Below are positions 39,724 to 47,809 of a stretch of DNA of 64,000 nt, in pieces. This stretch comes from Neisseria subflava (GTDB lineage: Bacteria; Pseudomonadota; Gammaproteobacteria; Burkholderiales; Neisseriaceae). The position numbers were made by a program, and so were the translations under genes. The stretch's first letter is position 1, and every line of letters starts with the position of its first letter. A model generated the notes under the pieces. The model had not been told where the DNA came from. It made no database searches and was given only the letters and a program-made list of their open reading frames with translations. The stretch lies in the NCBI RefSeq assembly GCF_005221305.1, contig NZ_CP039887.1:496001-560000 (forward strand). The letters run 5' to 3'.

Positions 39724-40848
39724 TTAACTGTACAGAGGTGTCGGTTGGTTTTCAGGCCAGCTGATATAGACGGTCTCGTCCCAAGTCGGCGGCGTAATGT
39801 TGCGCACATACCAATAAGGTGCGGGAACTTGGCTCTTAACGACACGGCCGTTGGCGAGTTTGATGTGGTAAATCGCAAAGCTGCCCAGGTAGGCAATCTC
39901 TTTGACTGTGCCTTGAGCCCAGTTGTGCGCGCCTAAGTGTTCTGGTTTTTCTTTGTGCAAATCAATGTCTTCAGGGCGGATGCTGATCCAAATTTCATGG
40001 TCGTTCGGAACGCCCAAGCCGTGGTCGATGCGGACGTGGTTTTCCAAGCCGTCACATTTGACGATGGAGAAATCGGCGCGGTCATCAACAACGACGCCGT
40101 CAAAAATATTGGTTTCGCCGATAAATTCGGCAGTAAAGCGGCTATTAGGATAATCGTATACGTCGCTAGGCGTACCGACTTGGCGCAATTGGCCGTCAGA
40201 CATAATGGCGATACGGGTCGCCATGGTCATCGCTTCTTCTTGGTCGTGGGTAACCATGATGCAGGTTACGCCGACTTGTTCCAGCGTGTTGACCAATTCC
40301 AGTTGGGTTTGTTGGCGCAGTTTTTTATCGAGTGCGCCCAAAGGTTCGTCAAGCAGCAGGATTTTAGGACGTTTCGCCAGGCTGCGTGCCAAAGCGATAC
40401 GTTGTTGCTGACCGCCGGATAGTTGGTGCGGCTTGCGTTTGGCGTATTTGGTCATTTGCACTAGGCGCAACATTTCTTCCACTCGGGCGTCGATTTCGCC
40501 TTTAGGCATTTTGTCTTGTTTCAGACCGAAAGCGATGTTTTGCTCAACGCTCATGTGTGGGAACAGAGCATAGCTTTGGAACATCATGTTGATTGGGCGC
40601 TCGTACGGAGCAAGCTTGGTAATGTCTTGGCCGTCGAGAATGATTTTGCCCTGATTTGGGCTTTCCATGCCTGCCAACATGCGCAGCAGCGTGGATTTGC
40701 CACTGCCTGAGCTGCCCAAAAGGGCAAAGATTTCATGTTGGTAAATGTCCAAGTCGATGTTATCGACAGCGTAATTGTCACCAAACTTTTTCACCAAGCC
40801 TTGGATTTGCAGATAAGGTTTGGCTGAAGACGCAGTGGTTGCGGTCAT
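39724..40848 (-). CDS. potG: Putrescine ABC transporter ATP-binding protein PotG
   Basis: 374 residues. Walker A GSSGSGKST is at about 45-53, signature LSGGQQQRIALARSLAKRPKILLLDEPLGALD at about 142-173, and the switch His in IMVTHDQEEA. A C-terminal TOBE domain (about 290-370) is present. It powers polyamine import. No PotF-type binding protein gene lies next to it; the binding protein must be encoded elsewhere. Confidence 0.93.
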   Translation of the reverse strand: MTATTASSAKPYLQIQGLVKKFGDNYAVDNIDLDIYQHEIFALLGSSGSGKSTLLRMLAGMESPNQGKIILDGQDITKLAPYERPINMMFQSYALFPHMSVEQNIAFGLKQDKMPKGEIDARVEEMLRLVQMTKYAKRKPHQLSGGQQQRIALARSLAKRPKILLLDEPLGALDKKLRQQTQLELVNTLEQVGVTCIMVTHDQEEAMTMATRIAIMSDGQLRQVGTPSDVYDYPNSRFTAEFIGETNIFDGVVVDDRADFSIVKCDGLENHVRIDHGLGVPNDHEIWISIRPEDIDLHKEKPEHLGAHNWAQGTVKEIAYLGSFAIYHIKLANGRVVKSQVPAPYWYVRNITPPTWDETVYISWPENQPTPLYS

Positions 40849-41317
40849 AATGGCAATACTCCAAAAAGAAAGACGAGTACCGGCAAAACGGATTTTCGAA
40901 TGGGTGATAAAAAGCTGTTTGATTGCTGGCGGGAGTCGGACGGAGGCCGTCTGAAACTCTTGTAAAGCGCACGGGCAGCGTGGATAGAAAGCAGTTTAAG
41001 CCTAAGCTTTTGCTCTCGGCAAACTCGATATTATATTAGCCTAAGCCTCATAGGGGCAATATGAAATTGCTTGTATCGGCTGATTTGAAACAAATATGAA
41101 AGGAAAGGCAGGCAGGGAAACACGATAGTAAAAATGGGTAACGTTGTTTTTCTGCACAAAGTGGCTTAATTGTTATTTATATGTCTTAAATAATTATTCA
41201 AAATAGAATAAAATACGCAAATTGCATTTATTTACTAAAACCATAATGGATTACGTTTTATATCGGGCGGGGCGGTTTGCTCAAAATTGAAACTAAATCC
41301 GCTATATAAAAAATAAA
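40849..41317. other. Intergenic region between potG and the IS1016-type element
   Basis: About 470 bases without a gene. It becomes strongly A+T-rich toward the IS. One DUS lies at about 40945. A TATAAT box on the minus strand (41030-41035) with TTGCCC 19 bases away (41055-41060) could drive potG, though the spacing is long. The last bases are the left copy of the IS target duplication. Confidence 0.5.
41310..41317 (+). repeat. Left copy of 8-bp target duplication (AAAATAAA)
   Basis: AAAATAAA at 41310-41317 is repeated exactly at 42032-42039, immediately outside the two ends of the IS1016-type element. IS1595-family elements make 8-bp duplications. Confidence 0.9.
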
Positions 41318-42031
41318 GGGACTGACATAGATTAGCAGTTATGCTAGGCATACGAAAATGCAGATAACCAATTGTAAATTAAGAAAGAGAGTTCAAAAGA
41401 AACTACTTGAATTTTTTGTACTCCAAGTTACCTCCCGCTCCGCTGCCGATATTTTGGGCATTCAGCCCAACTCCGCTATTCTGTTCTACCGCAAAATTCG
41501 TATGGTTATCAGCCATTATCTGGCCTTGGTTGCCGATGAGGTTTTTGAGGGCTCTATTGAATTGGACGAAAGCTATTTCGGCGGACGGCGCAAAGGCAGA
41601 CGCGGTCGCGGTGCGGCAGGAAAAGTGGTTGTCTTCGGCATTCTGAAACGCAATGGACGGGTCTATACCGTTGTGGTGGATAATGCCAAGTCTGAAACGT
41701 TACTCCCTGTCATTAAAAAGAAAATCATGCCGGACAGCATTGTTTACACGGATAGCCTGAGCAGCTACGACAAGTTGGACGTAAGCGGTTTTATTCATTA
41801 CCGCATCAACCATTCCAAGGAATTTGCAGACCGTCAGAACCACATTAACGGCATTGAAAATTTTTGGAATCAGGCAAAACGCGTCTTGCGCAAATACAAC
41901 GGAATCGATCGCAAATCTTTCCCGCTGTTCTTGAAAGAATGCGAATTTCGATTTAATTTCGGCACACCGTCTCAACAGCTTAAAATCCTGCAAAAATGGT
42001 GTGGAATTTAGGGCTAATCTACGTCAGCCCC
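41318..42031 (+). mobile_element. IS1016-type insertion sequence (IS1595 family), complete
   Basis: 714 bases. The 19-base ends GGGACTGACATAGATTAGC (41318-41336) and GCTAATCTACGTCAGCCCC (42013-42031) are inverted copies with two mismatches. A perfect 8-bp duplication flanks them. The transposase frame is intact, so this is a recent or still-active insertion, in contrast to the two decayed IS1106 copies. The element sits 17 bases before the radC start codon. Confidence 0.95.
41358..42011 (+). CDS. IS1595-family transposase (IS1016 type)
   Basis: 217 residues. A short helix-turn-helix start (SRSAADILGIQPNSAILFYRKIR) is followed by the ISXO2-like DDE/N core: IELDESYFGGRRKGRRGRGAAGK (about 70-92), DSIVYTDSLSSYDKL (about 129-143) and NHINGIENFWNQAKR (about 163-177), where Asn-Gly-Ile-Glu holds the last acidic residue. 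The frame has no stops or shifts and ends two bases before the right inverted repeat. Confidence 0.93.
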   Translation: MQITNCKLRKRVQKKLLEFFVLQVTSRSAADILGIQPNSAILFYRKIRMVISHYLALVADEVFEGSIELDESYFGGRRKGRRGRGAAGKVVVFGILKRNGRVYTVVVDNAKSETLLPVIKKKIMPDSIVYTDSLSSYDKLDVSGFIHYRINHSKEFADRQNHINGIENFWNQAKRVLRKYNGIDRKSFPLFLKECEFRFNFGTPSQQLKILQKWCGI

Positions 42032-42039
42032 AAAATAAA
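42032..42039 (+). repeat. Right copy of 8-bp target duplication (AAAATAAA)
   Basis: Exact copy of 41310-41317. It is followed by AGGGAAAATATG, which holds the ribosome site and start of radC, so the insertion split the radC leader. Confidence 0.9.
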
Positions 42040-42048
42040 AGGGAAAAT

Positions 42049-42723
42049 ATGAGTATCAAAGAATGGCCCGAGGGGGAGCGGCCGCGCGAGAAGCTCTTGG
42101 CGCATGGTGCGGCGGCGTTGAGTGATGCGGAGTTGCTGGCAATTTTATTGCGTGTTGGAACGCGCGGTATGAGCGCGGTCGATTTAGCGCGTTATTTGTT
42201 GAGTGAGTTTGGCAGCTTGGGGAAGCTGATGAGTGCGGATGCCAAAACACTTTCTGCTTATAAGGGCATGGGCTTGGCGAGTTATACTCAGTTTGCAGTG
42301 GTCAAAGAAATCGGGCGGCGGATTTTGGGTGAAGATTTGCAGGAGCAGATTGTTTTGTCAAACCCGAAATCGGTTGCGGATTATCTGCGCCTGCACCTTG
42401 GGCATGAAAAAATCGAGGTCAGTGTTGCTTTGCTGCTCAATCGTCAAAATCAATTGATTGCGGTACGGGAATTGTCGCGCGGTACGGTGGCGGAAAATAC
42501 GGTTTATATCCGTGAAATTGTCAAATTGGCATTGGATGAATATGCCGACAGTTTGATTTTGGCACACAACCATCCGGGCGGTTCGGCAAGGCCGTCTGAA
42601 TCTGATGTACAGTTTACAGAGCGTTTGAAACAGGCTTTAAGTTTGGTCGATATTACGCTGTTGGACCATTTTATCGTGACGGCAAAAGAAACCTGCTCTT
42701 TGCGCGAACAGGGCTATATGTAA
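42049..42723 (+). CDS. radC: RadC family protein (JAB-domain DNA-repair-associated)
   Basis: 224 residues from the ATG at 42049 (Met-Ser-Ile-Lys-Glu-Trp). The GTG at 42001 lies in the IS and is rejected. An N-terminal helix-hairpin-helix part (about 40-75) precedes the MPN/JAB metalloprotease-like domain with the zinc-site motif ILAHNHPGGSARPSESD (about 170-186). The Arg-Pro-Ser-Glu-Ser part of the motif is encoded by a DUS. The family's role is unclear. Its own upstream region was displaced by the IS1016-type element. Confidence 0.92.
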   Translation: MSIKEWPEGERPREKLLAHGAAALSDAELLAILLRVGTRGMSAVDLARYLLSEFGSLGKLMSADAKTLSAYKGMGLASYTQFAVVKEIGRRILGEDLQEQIVLSNPKSVADYLRLHLGHEKIEVSVALLLNRQNQLIAVRELSRGTVAENTVYIREIVKLALDEYADSLILAHNHPGGSARPSESDVQFTERLKQALSLVDITLLDHFIVTAKETCSLREQGYM

Positions 42724-42735
42724 GGATGAATGTTC

Positions 42736-42780
42736 AGACGGCCTCAGTAGGATTGGTTACCTTACTGAGGCCGTCTGAAG
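42736..42780. terminator. Inverted DUS pair between radC and the small lipoprotein gene
   Basis: TTCAGACGGCCTCAGTA and TACTGAGGCCGTCTGAA extend the DUS pairing into a long stem around GGATTGGTTACCT. It faces converging genes. Confidence 0.75.
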
Positions 42781-42794
42781 GATTATTGCGTTAC

Positions 42795-43061
42795 TTAGTT
42801 GGAGGACTCTTCCTTATAGATGATTTCTTCCGATTTTGGCTTTTCTTTGCTCTTTTCCTTCTCTTTTTCTTTATCCTTGTCTTTTTTACCGTCGGGAATG
42901 GCGGCATCAATCACTGCCCCCGTTCCTTTGACAACCAATTTTCCGGTAGTCAGAACGGTTGTGGCGGCCAAATCGACAGCCGCGCCTACAACGCAGCCGT
43001 TAAGCGTCAGGCAAAGGGCAAATGCCGGAATCAGGCGTTTTGTGCATCTCAATGACTGCAT
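42795..43061 (-). CDS. Small lipoprotein with charged Lys/Glu tail (NF038104-like)
   Basis: 88 residues from the ATG at 43061 (Met-Gln-Ser-Leu-Arg). The signal peptide ends in the lipobox LNGC (Cys at about 23). The mature part has a short hydrophobic/Gly segment (VVGAAVDLAATTVLTTGKLVVKG) and a highly charged tail (KDKDKEKEKEKSKEKPKSEE). It resembles small Neisseria-type lipoproteins with a VVGAAVDLA segment after the Cys. Function unknown. The start overlaps the end of the upstream gene by 13 bases, so the two are coupled. Confidence 0.7.
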   Translation of the reverse strand: MQSLRCTKRLIPAFALCLTLNGCVVGAAVDLAATTVLTTGKLVVKGTGAVIDAAIPDGKKDKDKEKEKEKSKEKPKSEEIIYKEESSN

Positions 43062-43381
43062 CCGCAGTGTCTTTCGTGATGATGGCCGCATCCGAGTGCT
43101 TCTTGCCAAGCATCATCATCGCCGTCAAATTCTTCAACTTCGTCAAATTCACCGTTTTCTACCATGCTTACCAGCTCTTCCAGGCTTTCTGCGCCTTCTA
43201 CCCAAAAGCAGGGGATATCGGGTGGTGTGTCGGGGGCAAGCAGGGCGGCCTGTTGGTTGTGCCAAGCAATCCAATAGCCGTTTTGCGTTTGTACGAATAC
43301 GGCATCGGGATGGATGGTTTCGTTTTCGGTATTGACCAGCATTCTGGCGGCGATATCGGTTTGAAAAGGTAAGGTTTGCAT
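43049..43381 (-). CDS. Hypothetical protein with His/Cys-rich C-terminus
   Basis: 110 residues from the ATG at 43381 (Met-Gln-Thr-Leu-Pro); the frame is open further up to 43420. The body is acidic (VENGEFDEVEEFDGDDDAW), and the end is LGCGHHHERHCGCSH, with three Cys and five His in fifteen residues, likely a metal site. There is no signal peptide. I do not recognise a family. It overlaps the small lipoprotein gene. Confidence 0.65.
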   Translation of the reverse strand: MQTLPFQTDIAARMLVNTENETIHPDAVFVQTQNGYWIAWHNQQAALLAPDTPPDIPCFWVEGAESLEELVSMVENGEFDEVEEFDGDDDAWQEALGCGHHHERHCGCSH

Positions 43382-43528
43382 TATGGTTTGAGAATGTGAG
43401 AAAAGAAAGTATTGTAACATGGCAAAAACAAACGCACCGTCTGAGTCAAGCGGTGCGTTTGTGTCTCTGCAACTTGGGTGCGGTCAGTTTAGAGTGTCAG
43501 CCGCACCGGGAATGTCATTCCGTCAAGA

Positions 43529-44221
43529 TTATTTGTCGTCGTTAGCCAAAACGAAGCGGTAAATAGCTGCGCCAACTGCTGCGCCGGCAATAGGAGCCAA
43601 CCAGAACAACCACAGCTGTTCAACAGCCCAGCCGCCTTGAAACAAGGCAACACCGGTAGAACGTGCAGGGTTAACGGAAGTATTGGTTACAGGAATGCTG
43701 ATCAAGTGAATCAGGGTCAGACCCAGGCCGATGGTGATAGGGGCAAAGCCGGCTGGAGCCAGTTTGTCGGTAGAACCCATGATGATCAGGAAGAATGCGG
43801 TCAGTACGAATTCGATCAGCAAAGCGGCCATCATGTCGTAACCGTTAGGAGAGTGCTCGCTGAAACCGTTACTGGCAAAGCCGGAAGCAACAGCATCAAA
43901 ACCGGTTTTACCGGAAGCAATCAGATACAGAACGCCCGCAGCGGCAATCGCACCGATAACTTGGGATACGATGTAAGGCAACAAGTTTTTACCGTTGAAA
44001 CGGCCGCCGATGAAAAGGCCGACGGAAACGGCAGGGTTGAAGTGGCCGCCGGAAATGTGGCCAACGGCGTAAGCCATGGTCAGTACGGTCAAACCGAATG
44101 CTAAAGCGACACCGGCAAAGCCAATGCCAAGTTCTGGGTAGGCTGCTGCCAAAACTGCGCTGCCGCAGCCGCCGAATACCAGCCAGAAAGTGCCGAAAAA
44201 TTCTGCAAAATATTTTTTCAT
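43529..44221 (-). CDS. aqpZ: Aquaporin Z
   Basis: 230-residue MIP channel. Two NPA motifs, GGHFNPAVSVGLF (about 59-71) and TSVNPARSTGVA (about 181-192), and six helices. The start MKKYFAEFFGTFWLVFGGCGSAVLAA is the AqpZ type, and the length excludes the longer glycerol facilitators. It conducts water. The promoter region holds a 19-base tandem duplication. Confidence 0.93.
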   Translation of the reverse strand: MKKYFAEFFGTFWLVFGGCGSAVLAAAYPELGIGFAGVALAFGLTVLTMAYAVGHISGGHFNPAVSVGLFIGGRFNGKNLLPYIVSQVIGAIAAAGVLYLIASGKTGFDAVASGFASNGFSEHSPNGYDMMAALLIEFVLTAFFLIIMGSTDKLAPAGFAPITIGLGLTLIHLISIPVTNTSVNPARSTGVALFQGGWAVEQLWLFWLAPIAGAAVGAAIYRFVLANDDK

Positions 44222-44541
44222 TTGTTTTTCCTCGTAAAGGGTGGGGTGTTGCCGAAGGCATGAATCATAATAATATTGTTTCTAATCGATAATATTGTTT
44301 CTAATCGAAAAACGGATTTACCTGTTTTTTCCGGTCTTGACAAAAGGCCGTTTGAAAATGGCGACGAATGGATAGAGGGATATATCTTGCAGGTCGAATT
44401 TTGTTTATTGAGGCTGAGTTTATTTGATAGAGAAGCAAATACCGTTAATGCAAAAGCATTTGGTTTTGTAAGAAATGCCGTTTACAGATTACTTATTTGC
44501 TTGCTTATTTAATTGGAATCTCTGAACCCATTATCTGATTT
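44222..44541. other. Intergenic region between aqpZ and the ftsK terminator
   Basis: About 320 bases, A+T-rich, without a convincing gene. It holds the 19-base direct repeat (44272-44309) and one DUS-like copy (GGCCGTTTGAAA, about 44347). A 78-codon frame (44276-44512) begins inside the repeat and has no family features. Confidence 0.5.
44272..44309. repeat. 19-bp tandem direct repeat upstream of aqpZ
   Basis: AATATTGTTTCTAATCGAT at 44272-44290 is followed at once by AATATTGTTTCTAATCGAA at 44291-44309. It lies 50-90 bases before the aqpZ start, in its likely promoter. Confidence 0.85.
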
Positions 44542-44577
44542 AAAAAGGCCGTCTGAAAAGTTTTCAGACGGCCTTAA
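44542..44577 (-). terminator. Inverted DUS pair after ftsK
   Basis: AAAAAGGCCGTCTGAAAAG and TTTTCAGACGGCCTT make a stem. On the minus strand the stem follows the ftsK stop and is followed by TTTTT. Confidence 0.85.
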
Positions 44578-44594
44578 TTTTAAACAAGGATAAA

Positions 44595-47500
44595 TTAATC
44601 CAGATGGTCGCTGCTTTGCGCCAAGATGGTGCGGTTGCCGTTGTTTTCCGCCGGTGAAACAATGCCGTCGGCTTCCATTTGGTCAATCAAGCGAGCGGCA
44701 CGGTTGTAGCCAATGCGCAGTTGGCGTTGGATATTGGAAATGCTGGCCTTACGCGATTTTAAGACAACGGAAACGGCTTCGTCATACATGGGGTCAAGGT
44801 CGCTGTCGTTGCTACGGCTGGTGCCGGTAAAGTCCTCGGTCGAACCGCTGCTTAAAATATCGTCGATATAGTCAGGCGCACCGAATTGTTTCAGATATTC
44901 CACTACGCGGTGTACTTCGTTGTCGGAAGCAAACGCGCCGTGTACACGTTGCGGATAACCGGTGCCGGGTGGCAGGAACAACATATCGCCTTGGCCGAGC
45001 AGGTTTTCTGCGCCCATTTGGTCAAGAATCGTGCGGCTGTCGATTTTGCTGGACACTTGGAAGGCAATGCGTGTCGGAATATTGGCTTTAATCAGGCCGG
45101 TAATGACATCCACGCTTGGGCGTTGGGTGGCAAGAATTAAATGGATGCCGGCTGCACGCGCTTTTTGGGCAAGACGGGCAATCAGTTCTTCAATTTTCTT
45201 GCCTGCAGTCATCATCAGATCGGCAAACTCATCTACCACGACCACGATAAACGGCAGTTTCTCCAATGGCTCAGGGTTTTCAGGCGTGAGGCTGAACGGG
45301 CTGCCGATTTTTTCGCCACGCGCGACGGCTTCGGCAATTTTTTGGTTGAAACCGGCAAGGTTGCGCACGCCCATAAAGCTCATCAGGCGGTAGCGTTTTT
45401 CCATTTCGTTGACGCACCAGTCCAGGGCGTTTGCTGCCAGCTTCATATCGGTCACGACGGGGGCGAGCAGGTGCGGAATGCCTTCGTAAATGCTCAGCTC
45501 CAGCATTTTCGGGTCAATCATAATCATGCGCACGTCTTCAGGCGTTGCTTTGAAGAGCATGGACAGAATCATGGCGTTCACACCTACGGATTTACCCGAA
45601 CCGGTCGTACCGGCAACCAGCAGATGCGGCGCTTTGGCCAAGTCTGTCACAACAGGCTGGCCGGTAATGTCTTGGCCGAGAGCGAGAGTCAGTTTGGATT
45701 TAGATTCGGTAAACGCAGGCGAATTGAAGATTTCGCTCAGGCGGATCATTTGGCGTTTCGGATTGGGTAATTCCAAGCCCATGCAGGTTTTGCCGGGGAT
45801 GGTTTCCACCACGCGGATGGAAGCCACGCCAAGCGAGCGCGCCAAGTCTTTTTCGAGGTTTAAAACGGCACTGCCGCGCACGCCGACATCAGGCTCGATT
45901 TCGTAGCGCGTAATGACCGGGCCGGAATAGGAATCCATCACTTTGACTTTGACTTTGAACTCCGCCAGTTTTTCTTCGATGGTAATGCTGTTTTCCAACA
46001 ACTGTTCTTCAGTTTGCGATGCGCTTGGGTCAAATTGCGGCGGCAGAAGCAGGGCGGTAGTCGGCAGGCGTGCATCGGTAAGTGTTGCCGAAGTTGGATG
46101 AACTACGCTTGGCGTACTCTCTTGAACGCTTGGTTCTACGGTTTGAACAGGCGTTTCAACGGCTGTCTGTGTATATTCAGACGGCCTTGAGATTGTTTCA
46201 ACAGATTCAACGGGTTCAATAGCTTCAACCGCTTGAATAGCTTCTGCTTCCGGTTGTACAGTTGCTTCCGGCTCACTATCGAATTCCGTTTCTTCGACGG
46301 CAGATTCGCTGATTAAATAATCGTGGATACTGCGTTCAGGCTGATTGCTGACATGCGCATTGACTTGTGCATCAAAAATCGGTACTTGGATTTTATGTTC
46401 AAAAGCAGGCGGCTCGGGGATATCAATTGGCGCGATTGAGGTTTGGAAAACAGGCGGCTCGGGAATATCGGTTTTAGCCATAGGGACAACCGGTACGGCA
46501 GGCGGCTCGACTACGGTTGCGTTTGGCGTGGCAGGTCGGGAGATATAAGGGGATTTTTTAACAGGCGCAGCCGGTTTCGGACGGGACGGCGTTGCCGGTG
46601 CGGCAGGTCGTGGTGCAACAGCTTCCGTGGCAGCTTGTTTACGCGCCCATCTTTCGGCGGCCGCTTCGGTATAGCGAACTTGACGGCGCAAGCTGGCAGG
46701 ACGGCTGATTTGTCCCAAGTTGGCCAAAATTTCGTCATTTTCGATGGTGCGCGGAGAGTAGCCGCGTAATGGGGCGACGGCCTCGGCCAGTTTGTGGCGG
46801 GCGGCGGTGCGGCGGGCAAGGTTGTTGTGAATATCTTCCGCTTGGATTTCAGAAGGGAATGCCTGCATGGAAGTATAGGGGAGGATGGCTTCTTTTTCGG
46901 CAGTTCTTAAGGCCGTCTGAACGGTTTCGATATGCGGCGCATTGGCTTCTGCCACGCGGACATTATTGGCACGCGCCAAGGCACGTTCGCGTGTGCGGCG
47001 CAAGATAGGGTCATTATAGTCGATGATTTCCATGCCGGTCATCGGCAGGGATGAAGCGCGCAATAATGGGGTTTCGACTTCGTCTTTGTAAATTGGCGCA
47101 TTTTTTTCGGCCAAATGCTCGTTCCATTCTTCAACCGCTGCTTCATGCAGGGAACGTGTGGCTTCTTCTAATGTGATTTCTTCAAAATTGCTGTTTTGCA
47201 CCAAAGATGGGCTGTATTCGGGCGTTTCCATTTGTGCAAACGGCGTGATTTTAGGAATACGTTCTGGTTTGGCAGGTTTGCGGGTTTTAGGCGCAACTTT
47301 GATTTCTTCTTCGGTAGCTGCGATGTGTTCCGGCTCTTCGGAAAACGACTCTGCTGCGTGCTCTTCGTTTGTTTCGGCGCGTTGCATTTTATTGTGTTCG
47401 AGCGCGTAAAGCAGGCGGATGCGGGCAATTTTATGGTTGTCGGCAGTGCGCTTGTTCATGCTGAACAAACGTTTCAGGCTGTCCAGTTGGTCGAAAAAAC

Positions 47501-47648
47501 CGACCGGGCTGTCTTCTTCGTTTATTTCTTGTTCGTCGCCACTGAGTCGGGCCAATTCATGGCGCCACTTTTGCTCTTGTTTCTGGCGCCACCAGAACAA
47601 GCCGGCTATGACAGCCAGCAGAATTAAAGCCAATATTGTCCAAAGCAT
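44595..47648 (-). CDS. ftsK: DNA translocase FtsK (single-anchor form)
   Basis: 1017 residues. Unlike E. coli FtsK, only one N-terminal membrane helix is seen (about residues 2-22, WTILALILLAVIAGLFWW), followed by a long acidic and Pro/Ala-rich linker (about 30-530). The motor domain has Walker A VAGTTGSGKSVGVN (about 665-678) and Walker B FIVVVVDEFADLMM (about 790). The C-terminal gamma domain (DEAVSVVLKSRKASISNIQRQLRIGYNRAARLIDQME) reads KOPS-type sites. It moves DNA for chromosome dimer resolution at division. Confidence 0.93.
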   Translation of the reverse strand: MLWTILALILLAVIAGLFWWRQKQEQKWRHELARLSGDEQEINEEDSPVGFFDQLDSLKRLFSMNKRTADNHKIARIRLLYALEHNKMQRAETNEEHAAESFSEEPEHIAATEEEIKVAPKTRKPAKPERIPKITPFAQMETPEYSPSLVQNSNFEEITLEEATRSLHEAAVEEWNEHLAEKNAPIYKDEVETPLLRASSLPMTGMEIIDYNDPILRRTRERALARANNVRVAEANAPHIETVQTALRTAEKEAILPYTSMQAFPSEIQAEDIHNNLARRTAARHKLAEAVAPLRGYSPRTIENDEILANLGQISRPASLRRQVRYTEAAAERWARKQAATEAVAPRPAAPATPSRPKPAAPVKKSPYISRPATPNATVVEPPAVPVVPMAKTDIPEPPVFQTSIAPIDIPEPPAFEHKIQVPIFDAQVNAHVSNQPERSIHDYLISESAVEETEFDSEPEATVQPEAEAIQAVEAIEPVESVETISRPSEYTQTAVETPVQTVEPSVQESTPSVVHPTSATLTDARLPTTALLLPPQFDPSASQTEEQLLENSITIEEKLAEFKVKVKVMDSYSGPVITRYEIEPDVGVRGSAVLNLEKDLARSLGVASIRVVETIPGKTCMGLELPNPKRQMIRLSEIFNSPAFTESKSKLTLALGQDITGQPVVTDLAKAPHLLVAGTTGSGKSVGVNAMILSMLFKATPEDVRMIMIDPKMLELSIYEGIPHLLAPVVTDMKLAANALDWCVNEMEKRYRLMSFMGVRNLAGFNQKIAEAVARGEKIGSPFSLTPENPEPLEKLPFIVVVVDEFADLMMTAGKKIEELIARLAQKARAAGIHLILATQRPSVDVITGLIKANIPTRIAFQVSSKIDSRTILDQMGAENLLGQGDMLFLPPGTGYPQRVHGAFASDNEVHRVVEYLKQFGAPDYIDDILSSGSTEDFTGTSRSNDSDLDPMYDEAVSVVLKSRKASISNIQRQLRIGYNRAARLIDQMEADGIVSPAENNGNRTILAQSSDHLD

Positions 47649-47809
47649 GCGTCCATCCCCTTAATTAAACGGCAAAGTCCGTTATTCTAACGCTTTTTTC
47701 GGGTAAACAAAACCAGCCGAAACAAGCTTTAACGGCAAAGGCAAACAGGATTGTCAAAGCTGTGGCTTGAGACGCGTATAATAGGCCGTCTGAACATTTT
47801 GCGGATGAG

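Noticed and set aside
42001..42048. GTG start for radC within the IS
   Set aside because: Those codons belong to the IS right end and the target duplication; the ATG at 42049 has a ribosome site.
44276..44512. 78-codon frame between aqpZ and ftsK
   Set aside because: Starts within a 19-bp duplication and has no coding signature.
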